In this document: in pieces, positions 45,501 through 57,500 of the stretch
Numbering within the stretch: the stretch's first letter is position 1
How the letters are laid out: each line of letters starts with the position of its first letter
NCBI RefSeq assembly: GCF_008728515.1
Contig: NC_044991.1
Location: 38,334,968-38,398,967, forward strand
DNA: 64,000 nucleotides
Direction: 5' to 3'
Origin: Papio anubis
Taxonomy: Eukaryota > Chordata > Mammalia > Primates > Cercopithecidae
The notes under the pieces: model-generated
Database searches by the model: none
Seen by the model: only the letters and a program-made list of their open reading frames with translations
What the model was told of the DNA's origin: nothing
Translations under genes and position numbers: made by a program

Positions 45501-48500
45501 CCTTTTTTAGCTTGTGCAAAATAGTTTCTGTAAAAGTGACCTTTCAGTTGTTATTTCTTAAATGTTTGGTAAAATTGGCCAGAGAAGCCACAGCTTTCTT
45601 CGTGAAAAGATTTTGGGCTACTGATTGAAATTCTTTAGGGCAGGGGTTGGCTCACAACCTATTTTGCTACTGCCTTCAAGCTAAGAATGGTTTTTGCAAT
45701 GGTTGTTAAAAAACAAACAAACAAAAAACTATGTAACCAAGACTTTAGGTGGCCTGTAATGCCTGAATATTTACTATCTGACCCAGAAGAAAATTGCTGA
45801 TTCTTGTTCTATAGGCTTGACAAATTTCTATCTCATTGTTCTATCAGAAAAAAAGCATGTCTCAATCTCACATTATAATAATTATTTGTCTATTTCTCCT
45901 TGTAGTTTTGTCAATTTGTGCATTTTTACTTTGAAATGATGTCACTGGGTATATACCATTTTAAACTGCTATTTTTTTTTTTTTGAGATGGAGTCTTGCT
46001 TGTTGCACAGGCTAGAGTGTGATGGCATGATCTTGGCTCACGGTAACCTTTGCCTCCCAGGTTCAAGCAATTTTCTGGCCTCAGCCTCCCAAGTAGCTGG
46101 GATTACAGTCACGTGCCACCAAGCCTGGCTAATTTTTGTATTTTTAGTCGAGACAGGATTTCACCATGTTGGCCAGACTGGTCTGGAACTCCTGACTTCA
46201 AGTGATCACCTGTCTTGGCCTCCCAAAGTGCTGGGATTACAGTCATGAGCCACCACTCCCAGTCTCGTTACTTCCTTGATTAAATATTTTATCAATATGC
46301 AGTGACCCTTTTTTACACTGGTAATAATTATTCAACTATAATTTAACTACTATTAATAAATATTCTAACTTTCTTCTGGTTAGAATTTGCAAGGTAATTT
46401 AAAAATTTACTTTCAATCTTTCTGTATTAAAAATATTTTAATAAATTTTATACATATTTCCTGTAAACAATACAGACGGCCTTTGTCTTTTAAATAGAGT
46501 CATCATAGCCGGCAGGACGTGGTGGTGGGTGCCTGTAATCCCAGCTACTCGGAGGGTGAGGCAGGAAAATTGTTTGAGCCTGGGAGGCGGAGGTTGCAGT
46601 GAGCCGACATCATGCCACTGCACTCCAGCCTGAGCAACAGAGCGAGACCCCGTCTCAAAAAATAATAATAAATAAAGTTCTAAGGCCATTAACATTTACT
46701 GTTGTAATTACTGACAGTATTTGGATTCTTGGCTACCATTTTATTTCATGCATTTTGTTTTGCCGGTTTAGTTTCCTTTTTCTCTTCTTTGGGGTTGATT
46801 TCTATCATTCAATTTTTCTTCTCCTCTACTTGTTTGGTTTCTATTTTTAATGTATACATTGTATACACTATGTATACATGTATATAAGCATATAATGTAT
46901 ACAAGCATGTGTATATATATTATGTATGTATATATGTATACAAACCCCTAAAAATAAAGATTACTTAAATCTTAGCAACTAGTCTCAAATAACGAAGGTT
47001 TAGAAACTGGAAGGGAAGAGAGCATAGTGGTTTTCTACTCAGAGAGAGAATCTATCATATAAATACCTTAAATTATATGTGGAAGGTCATAGCTAGTTAC
47101 AACCCACTTTCTTTTTTTTTATTATACTTTAAGTTCTGGGATACATGTGCAGAATGTGCAGGTTTGTTACATAGGTATACACATGCCATGGGGGTTTGCT
47201 GCACCCATCAACTCGTCATCTACATCATTAGGTATTTACCCTAATTCTATCCCTCCATTAGACCCCCACCCCCGAGAGGCCTTGGTGTGTGATGTTCCCC
47301 TCCCTGTGTCCATGTGTTCTCATTGAACAACCCACTTTCTAACTCCCTGTTCACTATACAATAATGCCAAATACTTTTTTTTCAACATAATGCCATTAAT
47401 AAATGTGTATAAACTATACTCATGCTAAAAATTTTCTTCCCTTCTTTGTTTGGTCTAGGGAGAACTTGAAAAAAATCTTAAAGATTAGCACTCTTCTTTT
47501 TCAGCTAACACAACTTCTTCTCTTCTCTGAATGAGTTTGAGCTCCTTTTGCCTCTAATTTGGCTTGAAGCCTTTGTCAGGCCACAGTTACTTCTTTAAAA
47601 CTTGCCTTTATTAAATCTATTAATTAAGTGGAAATTAAGCTCAAGAACCCTTCTCAGCAACTATTCTCTTTCCTACCACACTTTTAGGAAACTACAGTGG
47701 AGAAAGAAATGGCAGCTTGACAACAGGTCAAGCTTATACAAACCTATCTCTTCTAGAATGAAGATATGAGGAGGGGCTTTCTCTTCTATTTATTGTATTA
47801 CACGACAATGAAGAGGTTTGATATATACAACACGTCTCTTAAAAAAAAAAAAAATGATGCCATGCTGGCAGTTCGCGAACTGTGCACTTAGGTGCCCTAA
47901 AGTGTCCCAAACTCATACAGCCACCAAAGGATATTTCGAATGTTCAGGAAAAACAGCAAAACCTTACACGTCAGATACTGGGAAACTAGTTTGAAGTAGT
48001 TCACAAGTTCGACATTAGATCATACTACATTCCTCTTAATGACATAATATTTCTATGAAGCTGAGTTTCTGGCAGTTGCTGTGATTAAAAAAAATATTAG
48101 GAGGCCGGGCGCAGTGGCTCACGCCTGTGCTTTGGGAGGCGAGGCGAGAGGAAGGAGGCGGATCACGAGTCCAGGAGATGAGACCATCGGCTAACACGGT
48201 GAAACCCGTCTCTACTAAAAATACAAAAAAAAAAACTAGCAGGCGAGGTGTGAGTAGCCTGTGAAGTCCCAGCTACAGGGAGGCTGAGGCAGGAGAATGG
48301 TGGGCCGGGGCCCGAGGAGCTTGCAGTATGAGTGAGCTGAGATCAGCCACTCCAGCCTGGGGCGACAAGCCCAGTTTCTGTCTCCAAAAAAAAAAAAAAA
48401 AAAAAAAAAAAATATTGGGAGGCCGGGCGCGGTGGGCTCCCGCCTGTAATCCCAACACTGGGAGGCAGAAGGTGGATCACCTGAAGAGTCCAGGAGTTCG

Positions 48501-51500
48501 AGACCAGCCTGACCCATGGAGAAACCTGCGTCTCTACTAAAAATACAAAATTAGCTGGAAGTGGTGGCATGCCTGTAATCCCAAGCTACTAGGGAGGAGC
48601 TGAGGCAGGAGAATTGCTTTAGCCTGGGAGGCAGAGGTTGTGGTGACCCGAGATCGTGCCATTGCACTCCAGCCTGGGCAACAAAGAACTCAGCATAAAA
48701 ATATTAGGGCCAGGCAGTGGCTCATGCAATCCCAGCACTTTTGGGAGGCAGGACAGACGGGTCACGAGATCAGGAGTCCGAGGACCATGCTAATGTACAG
48801 TGAAACCCGTCTCACCTAAAGAATACAAAAAGTATGAGCGTGAAATTGGCAAAGCGCTTCATAGTCCCAGCTTCTCGGGAGGAGCTGAAGAGGGAGCAGG
48901 AGAATGGCATGAACCGGGTGAACACGGTGAGCAAGGTGGCACTGCACTCAGCCTGGGTGACAGAGCAAGACTCCATCTCAAAAAAAAAAAAAAAAGAAAA
49001 AGAAAATAATAGAACAGGAACAGGTGGTTGTGTCAAGTCATCTAACGTCCAACAGGTATACACATCTCATTAGTAGCTAGCCATAGTTATTTAAGATGAA
49101 ATAAAAATATTTCTTTCATTTTTTTTTCTAAATGGCTATTAGTTGTTAGGCTATAAATACTTATTAAACAGTTAGAATATAACTGCTTAAAACTGAACTA
49201 TTTTCTTTTGGCCAAGAAGCACTGTTAAAAATTTATTCAGATGCCAAGGCAATGTTAACAGATATTAGGAGTGTGTGCCACAGTGGCAGGAACACTAAGA
49301 GAAACCTCGAGAGCTAGCCTTTGGAACTGATTCCACCAATTCCTCGGCTTATAGGCCTACAGCGGGTCACTGCAATACTTTGCCTTAATTTCCTCAATGG
49401 CAAAATAGAAACAATTATCACTTTGACTATGTGACAGAATTGTTGTAAGGACTATTGGAGATGGAGGAACATGAAATTCCTGTAAACTGTAAAGCATGAC
49501 AGTTATTCAGCCTGAAGGGGAAAAAAATGGTTAGGGGTCCACAAATCCCTAAGTGTATTTGAAAAACTGAATCTCACCTTTCTGAAATCTCCTCTAGTAA
49601 CTCCATAAGTTTAGCAGCCAAACCAAGGCGTCGAAATTCGGGGGCAACAGACAGAGCTGTGACATGCCCGTGCCATTCTTCCCTGGCTACTGAGCCTTCT
49701 GCTTTACCCATAACTGCCAACAACAACAAAAATCACATTCAGTAACTAGACACTGATTTACACATAAATATACAATTACTGTTCGGTACATTTTTATTAC
49801 AAAGGAAACTGATAACGAAGTTTTTAAGTACCACCTGAGGTCATCCAGCTAACAGTGCTTTTATTTGAAATTCACTTGTAAATGTAATACTATATGTAGT
49901 TCTAAAATCAGAATTATAACAAAAAAGAATGATATACTTAAAAACACAACTAATTTTGAAAAAAGAACCAGAGTATGTATTTTTTCAAATAGCTTTCATA
50001 TGGGTGTGGATATATGTGGGTACATGTGGATATACATATATAGTTCAGAACTAAAGGTTTTGTTAGTAATGCTAACTCAATGAGGATGCTATGATGCCTG
50101 CATTATATACTAAATAAACCATATAGAATTTTAACAAAAGTATAGAAAGAAAGATTTTTTTTTAGAGATGGAGTCTCGCTGTGTCACCCAGGCTGGAGTG
50201 CAGTGGCATGATCTCAGCTCACTGCAAGCTCTGCCTCCGGGGTTCAAGTGATTCTCCTGCCTCAGCCTCCTGAGTAGCTGAGATTACAGGCGTGTGACAC
50301 CACGCCCAGCTAATTTTTTGTATTTTTAGTAGAGGCGAGCTTTCACCATTTGGTCAGGCCGATCTCGAACTCCTGACCTCAAAGGATCCGCCTACCTCAG
50401 CCTTCCAAAGTGCTGGGATTACAGGCGTGAGAGCCACTGCACCTGGCCTTAGAATGAATTTTTTTTTTTTTTTTTATTAGAATGAAAGATTTAAGAAGAC
50501 TAAGACCATGTCTGTCTAGTTCACTGCCGTTATCGCCTGGGCCTAGCACAATGCCCAAAACAGAGAAGAGATCAGTAAGTTGTTGAATTGTTGAAGAGGA
50601 AATAAAATTACAAGCATCATGATTATATTCCGATTCTGCAGTCTAAAGCAATTGGTTGAAATCTGTATTAAAATATTTACCTACTCCACAAAATATTAGT
50701 GGTATTATACTTACTATAACCCATTAATTCTCCACCAGGTGCCTCTGCAACTATGAAATACTCTGGCCAGTGGGCGAGGTACTGTAGGTAGAAAGGAATC
50801 CCATACTAGAGTCCTGTTAAGGAGTGTGAAAAGTAATGGACAGTAAAAAGTTCTTCATTAAGGGATATTGTAAAAAAAGTTTCCTTTACAAAGTATACTG
50901 TTACTTTATCCCCAGCTCTATATGAGTCCTATAATCATACATACCATTACATGGAACATTTAGGTTATCATGGATTTTTAACAAAATTGCCTGGACATAA
51001 CAGCCTCAAGTGTGGAATGGTGATAGCACTGTCTAATAGAAAGCAGAGAATCAGGACCCCAAAGTTCTACAGTCTACTTCCCTACTGACCATACCATATC
51101 TAAGTCTCTCCATTTATCACCTGATACTATTTGTTAGCGGTTTGCCTCCTCTTAGTCTATGAATGTCATGTTCCCTCTATCCCTGGTGCCTGGTACACAG
51201 TAGATGCTCAATACATTCATGCTTGCATAATTGCACTGAAAAATTAATGGCTAGTTCCTACTTTGACTTCAGCTATGAGACTGTGAAAATCACTTTACAA
51301 CCTAAGTCCTTCCAGACCCAACTTAATTACCCAGTTTTTCCTCTCCACTGATTCAAATCCTGCATTTCTAGTAATGCAGATAAAAGCTGACTTAAGGAAT
51401 CAACTATGTTAACAGTAAATGCCTGAATAATTTGCTCATGACTTAACTCTTCAACCTTGGGATGTCCTTACTGACATGTAATCATTCCTACATTTCTCTT

Positions 51501-54500
51501 CTTTTTACTCTGTATTTTAATGCATGAGAGTATATTTCTTGTTAGTATAAACTTTCTGATGCAATTTATCAGAGGACACCATCAATCATACCTAAATATA
51601 TTTTTTAAGTTCCTTGAAAACCTGTTCCTTGTGAAATTCTTCAAAATCTCCTGTGAAGGACCATCATTATTTTGAATACCCTTCAAATACAACCCTTAAC
51701 ATGGCAGGCCAGCCAGTCTTCCTGCCAGCCAGCCTCTGACATACACCACAACCATCTCTCCTGTGGCTAACGGAGGAGTCCCAGACACCCCACCCTCCCA
51801 TCGACCTCCAGGACCCAACAGGTTACTTTCAAATATAGGCTCACCTGGATTATGGGACTTTCATTGTACATTTTAAATGTCACTGGAAGCACACCATATA
51901 AACCGATTTGCATCGTAAAATTCTTCCAAATTTTTGTCATTCAAAATTCTTCAAAAATCTTTTAAGTGGTGATATCATTAGTCATAATTTTAAAAGTCCA
52001 GATGAACACTGTGGAGATTTTTTGCTTTTCCCATTCAGTTTTGTTTCTGATATGTAGTACTGTTGCTGCCTGTACCTGTAAGTAATTTTTACTGCTGTAT
52101 ACTATTTCTCTATGTGAAGAGACACCTTAAATAGCCTGTATCCTGACAATGGACACCTGGGTCATTTCCAGTTTCCCCAAAAAATGTCTGAAATCCTTCT
52201 TCAGTACAGCTTAATTTACTTCACCATCTCCTGATTGTTGTGTGTGAATCTTACTCCAAATGCTTAGTAACTCTCCTGCAATAAATAATTTTTGTAATGC
52301 TATAACTCAGGGGTTAGCAAACTTTTTCTGTAAAAGGCCAAATAGTAAACATCCTAGGCTTTGTGGGCCATACAGTCCCTGCTGGAACTACTCAAACTGC
52401 AAAAGCCACAGAAAAAAAATATAAATTAATGAGCATGGTGTCCCAATAACATTTTATTTACAAAACAGGCAGTGGGCCAGATTTGGCCTATGGGCCTTTT
52501 GTCAACCACTGACAAACTGCCTCTATTTCTTCTTATTTTTGGCTTTCAGGAAATGGAATTACTATTTCCAAAGTGCCTTCCGGAAAGATAATAGCAACTT
52601 ACATTGTCACTAGCAATTTATGAGAATGTTCCTCTCACCTCACCATCATCAGCACTGAGGTGTATCATTTTTTTAAATCTTAGCTGATACCTAAAATATG
52701 GCATCTCATTTTGGTTTTAGTTTACATGTCTTTTGACCAATGAGACTGAACTCCTAATACCTTCATTAAGCTCCTATATGCCCTCTTTTGATAAATTACC
52801 GGTTAGCAGAACCCTCCTACCCACCTACAGTAGACATGGAGCATAACCCACAATCCAAACTTTGTGTTGTAAGCCACTAGAGATGTTGGGTTATCTGTTA
52901 CAACAGCATAACCAGAGTACCCTATCTTCACATCTTTGCCCCATTTTTCCTTTAGGACAATAATAGACACTGCTCATTGTTACCTCAAATCCTTTATTCA
53001 CTTTAGTAACAAGTCCCAATTTATAAAGCGGGGCACATTTCTGGACTCTAGATAGGATTCGGTAGACAGGTGGAACATGAAACAGGTGCTGGTCAATGAG
53101 ACAGAGCAGGGCTGTGCGGCATTTCCCAAAGGTACTCTTTTTTTTTTTTTTTTTGAGACGGAGTCTCGCTCTGTAGCCCAGGCTGGAGTACAGTGGCGTG
53201 ATCTCTGGTCACTGCAACCTCCGCCTCCCGGGTCCTGGTTCAAGCAATTCTCCTGCCTCAGCCTCCTGAGTAGGTGGGATTACGGAGTGCGCCACCATGC
53301 CTGGCTAATTCTTATATTTTTATTAGAGACAGACAGGGTTTCACCATGTTGGCCAGGCTGGTCTTGCACTCCTGACCTCGTGATCTGCCTGCCTTGGCCT
53401 CCCAAAGTGCTGGGATTCCAGGCTCAAAGGTACTCTTAAAAGGGAAGAACACCCTCACCTCCCCCTCTGTTGATTCTGCTGCCGGAAACATGGCTGTGAT
53501 GCTGTTTGCTCTGGCAGCATCTGGAACAAGATTACGGCCACTCTGTAGAGTGCTTAACCTGCAGAGAGCCTGGCTGCTGGTGTCTTCATGGAAGCGTCAC
53601 CTGCCTGGGACTGCTTATCTCCAGACTTTGTTCACACTAGAGAGATGAAGCCGCCTTGCTGAAGTCACTGTGCTTTCTGGTGAATACAGCCATGCTGACT
53701 CCTGAGGGGCGAGGTTGGCAGGGGAGCTATGATGTTACAAATTTCTACGATATTAACAGTTTGTCAGCAGATCTAAGACAACTCTTGTTCTCAGTGTCAT
53801 TTTTAAAAATTGCTTTCAGTGTTGCTTATGATGTTTCCTGACCTACAAGTTTTTAAATTTTTCAGTACTCCTCTGTGTTTTCCTTTCATTTCTCTATTTT
53901 CTTTATTCTCAGTAAATCTTCATTCAACTTTTTTTTTTTTGTAAAAAAGGATACAGTTTCTGTAAGCGGATCCAAGTTACTGAAAGAAACAAGAGAAATG
54001 TCAATAGTAAGCAGCGTTTACAATAACCAGTTGAAATAAGCCTGCTAAAGCTAACAATAATAATGCCACAAGGAAAACAAACCATGTTTCATCAACAATT
54101 TTAAGGCCAACTTTAGGGCTGAGGAAGATGATTTAATCTACCTAATAGCCATAATAAGCTGTCACAGCAACTATTAGGGTGTTTATACATTTTTTCATTT
54201 AACTGCTACTTGCTTCTTTAAAATTAAAGTTAATAAATCTCCATCTCGCATTTTCTAAGTGGCAACAAATTGCTAATGGAACTGGGGATCAACTAGGGAT
54301 GTAGCTCGCAGAGACGGAAGGTCAAACTCGCCCACTGCAGCATCTAACCCCATGGATCCTCCCTGCCTGTGTCTGGGTCTTCCCTGACAATTGCTCCTTT
54401 ATCCCACCCTGTAAATGCGGTCACTCCCACCACTCGGTTTTTGCTCCCCACTCCTATTCTATACTCCCACCTCCCTGTCCCCACCATCCCCATTCCTATG

Positions 54501-57500
54501 TGTTCAATCACGTGTTCTTGGTGGATGCCTCCCAACCTGGCTCTGCTGCTGTGGGCGCTTCAACCAGCACATCCCAGCACACCATTCCCGAATCTGCATT
54601 CTGAAAACCCACCTCCTCCGTCCCCTCACTTCCCTATTCAATCAGTGGAGCCATTATTTTGTCAGGCTCAAAACCAGCTACTTTTCAGTTGTTCTCCTCC
54701 AATTTCTAGTCAAATTCTCCTTTGAGACCCACAGCGATGCTAGTCATATCATATTCTGTAGTATAGCAGTTCCTAAACTTTTTGGTTTCAGAACTCCTTA
54801 ACACTAAAAAGTTACTGAGGACCCCAAAGAACTTTTGTTTATATGGGTAATATCTACTGATATTTACAAATTTTTAATATTCACTCAAAAATAACAAATC
54901 AATTACACGTTAACACAAATAACTTTACCAAAAAATCACTATACTTCCGAAAACAAAAAACAAAATCCAGTGACAACAATGGCATTGTTTTAACAATTCT
55001 GCAACGTCTTGCTTAAAAGACAACCGGATTCTCAAGCATTTGTTATGCTCGCTGCTGAAAGATCACACCTTGGGAAGCTCCACTGTGTACTTGTGAGGGA
55101 ATGACAGTGGAAAAGGCAAAAAACCTTCTTAATACATCATGGAGATAGCTCTGACCTCACAGAATATCTGAAACAATCTTGGGGACCCCCAAACCCTGGC
55201 CCACACCTTGAGAATCACTGCTCTAATACAGTGCAGGGAGTCACTCCCACACTTCTCAACAACTGCTTTATGTCCTCTTGTCTGCCCACCCGCACCCCCA
55301 CCTCCAGCCCCACCATCTCAGGGGCTTCCTATTCCATCACGAGGAAACGATAACAGGAAGAAGAAGGCTTCACCAAAGTCCCCCCACTGAACCCACGCAC
55401 ACAGGCATCTGCACCCATATGCTACTTGCTTTCCTGTTACCAGGCACGGAGTGCTGGCGAGAGACCCCCTCAGTACTCGGGACCCTCCTCCTGCAATTCT
55501 TTCCCTCCTTCATCTGTATCTTCAATTTCTCTTTCCTGGAAGAAACATATAAATATGATGTGCACTGAGCCATCAGCTGCTCTTGAACAGCTTCCCACTG
55601 CTGGGACAGCCTGAAACGCTGTCTTCACTCAGCTTCTGAGACCATGGGGTTTTCCTCTCACCTCACTGAGCCACGTGGTCTCCTTTACTTGAACACTTGA
55701 TGCCCTACGGCGCCATCTTACAGCCTCTTTTTTCTACATTTGTGTTGACCCCCACATTTCCATCTTTAGCCCAGACCTAATCTTGAGACGCCCATGCCCA
55801 GATGCCTTCCTGGCCCCTCCACCTGGGTTTCTTGGTGCCCTTGGCAGAGAAGCTCAGGTCTTATGATGGCCTCTCCAAGTCCTGCCCTTCTGACTCTCTG
55901 CTATCATCCCCTTACCCTCCCATGCTCACTCTGTTCCAGCCACATGGCCTGCCTCCTATTTGAAACAGGGGTGTCTTCACTTACTGTTCCCTCTATTTGG
56001 AAGCTCCCCTGCCCCCCAGTATTCATGTAACTCATTCCTAACTTCCCCAGGTCTTTCTTCAAGGGCACTCTCCCTGAACCCCCACACTAAAGCTGAATCC
56101 CCACTCGCTTCTAGCTTTCCTTCCCTGCTTCTATTTTCCTGTGTAACTGAACACTAAGCTCCACATGACTCCCCGCACTGTGTTAGAGCAGTGATTCCCA
56201 AGGTGTGGGTCAGGATTTGAGGGGGTCCCTAAAATTGTTTCAGGTTTTCCATGAAGTCAGCGCTACTTTATGATACATTAAGGTGTTTAGAGGGGAAAAT
56301 GTACATTCTATAAAGACATCTTTTTGGTTATGTCTTGCTCATTGCTGTGTCTCTAGAACTGGCACACAGTAGGCACTCAAATATTTTTCCAAGAATAAAA
56401 TATGTGTTAAATTAATTGCAGTGTTGTACATCCACGGATTCTTTCGATTCCGACTGCAACATCTAATATGAGTCATTCTCAGAGTTTTCTACCAAAATGC
56501 CCTAATCAAAGAGGCAAGTAAATAGAAAAAATGGGGAACCAGGTGTGGTGGCTCACACCTGTAATTCCAGCACTTTGGGAGGATAAGGTGGGAGAATCAC
56601 TTGAGCCTGGGAGTTCCAGACCAGCCTGGGCAATAAAACAAGACCCTGTCTCTACAAAAAATTTTTAAAAATTAGTGGGGTGTGGCAGCACATGCCTGTA
56701 GTCCCAACTACTCGGGAGGCTGAGGCAGGAGGATTGCCTGGGCCTGGGAGCTTGAGACTAAAGCGACCTATGATTGTGCCACTGCACTCCCATCTGGGTG
56801 ACACAGCGAGACCCTGTCTCAAAAAATAAAAGAAAATGGGGAATAAATGGAGCTCCCCTACTGGCACATTCTGAAGAGGCCACGTGATTCTCTGAAATCT
56901 AATATTTTCTTGTAAGTGTTCCTGTGTTATTTCTTTTCTATTTATTTCCATGTAAAACAGTTGTCCTTTCCTAGATCTTCAGGTAAAACTGATTCCCCAT
57001 AAGGCCTAACTTTTCTTGAAGCTTCAAGGCATCCTGTCACCTCCCATGCTGCACCTCCCAAACTGAAGCCTCTGCCAAGTCATCATCTCTGGGCCACTGC
57101 TAAGGCCTCCTGAATGGCTTACCTGCCCAGTTTACCTGCTCTCATCACATGACAGCCCACAGAGCTCAGTGGTTAAGAATTTGAATCCATCACCTAGAAT
57201 CCACAGTGAACATTTTGCTACACTGGCTTCATCATCTCTCTCTGCCCATCTATCAATCCTAGATTCATTTTGAAAAACAATAGGGCAGTATGTGAAAACT
57301 AAGAACCAAGTGGTTCCGATTCAAGTGTCAGGAGAATAGAAAGGACTATGGGATGAGATGGTTGGGAACATTTCAAAGAGGGGTGAGCCTCTCCAGAGGC
57401 TCCAGGTGGGTTAAGACCCATTCCAGAGCAGTGGATGGCAAACGGAATGTGCATTTCTAACATGGTCCCTGTGATCGGGGACCACATCTTTTAGAACCAC

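Larger units (their letters stand above)
43380..46860 (-). mobile_element. Ancient antisense L1
   Basis: Diverged L1 segments (e.g. TAAATCTGGAGTTGATTTGTG and TGATGTGCAATGCCTCCTTT) interrupted by Alus at 45,971 and 46,513, and carrying a tandem duplication at 44,761-45,045. Confidence 0.65.
43141..49577 (-). other. NAA20: NAA20 intron 4
   Basis: 6.4 kb of mainly old antisense L1 (43,380-46,860), an L1 3' end, three dense Alu copies at 48.1-49.0 kb and a MIR. No extra exon is recognisable. Confidence 0.75.
50806..53954 (-). other. NAA20: NAA20 intron 2, U12-type GT-AG intron
   Basis: The donor is GTATCCTTTTTT (exact U12 consensus) and the acceptor region is CTCCTTAACAGGACTCTAG. The branch-site match TCCTTAAC lies about 11 bases before the final AG. 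Contains an Alu and MER-type repeats. Confidence 0.92.

Noticed and set aside
53394..53648. 84-codon frame that looks signal-peptide-like
   Set aside because: Sits in an older dispersed repeat adjoining an Alu; no start context, no homologue recognised.
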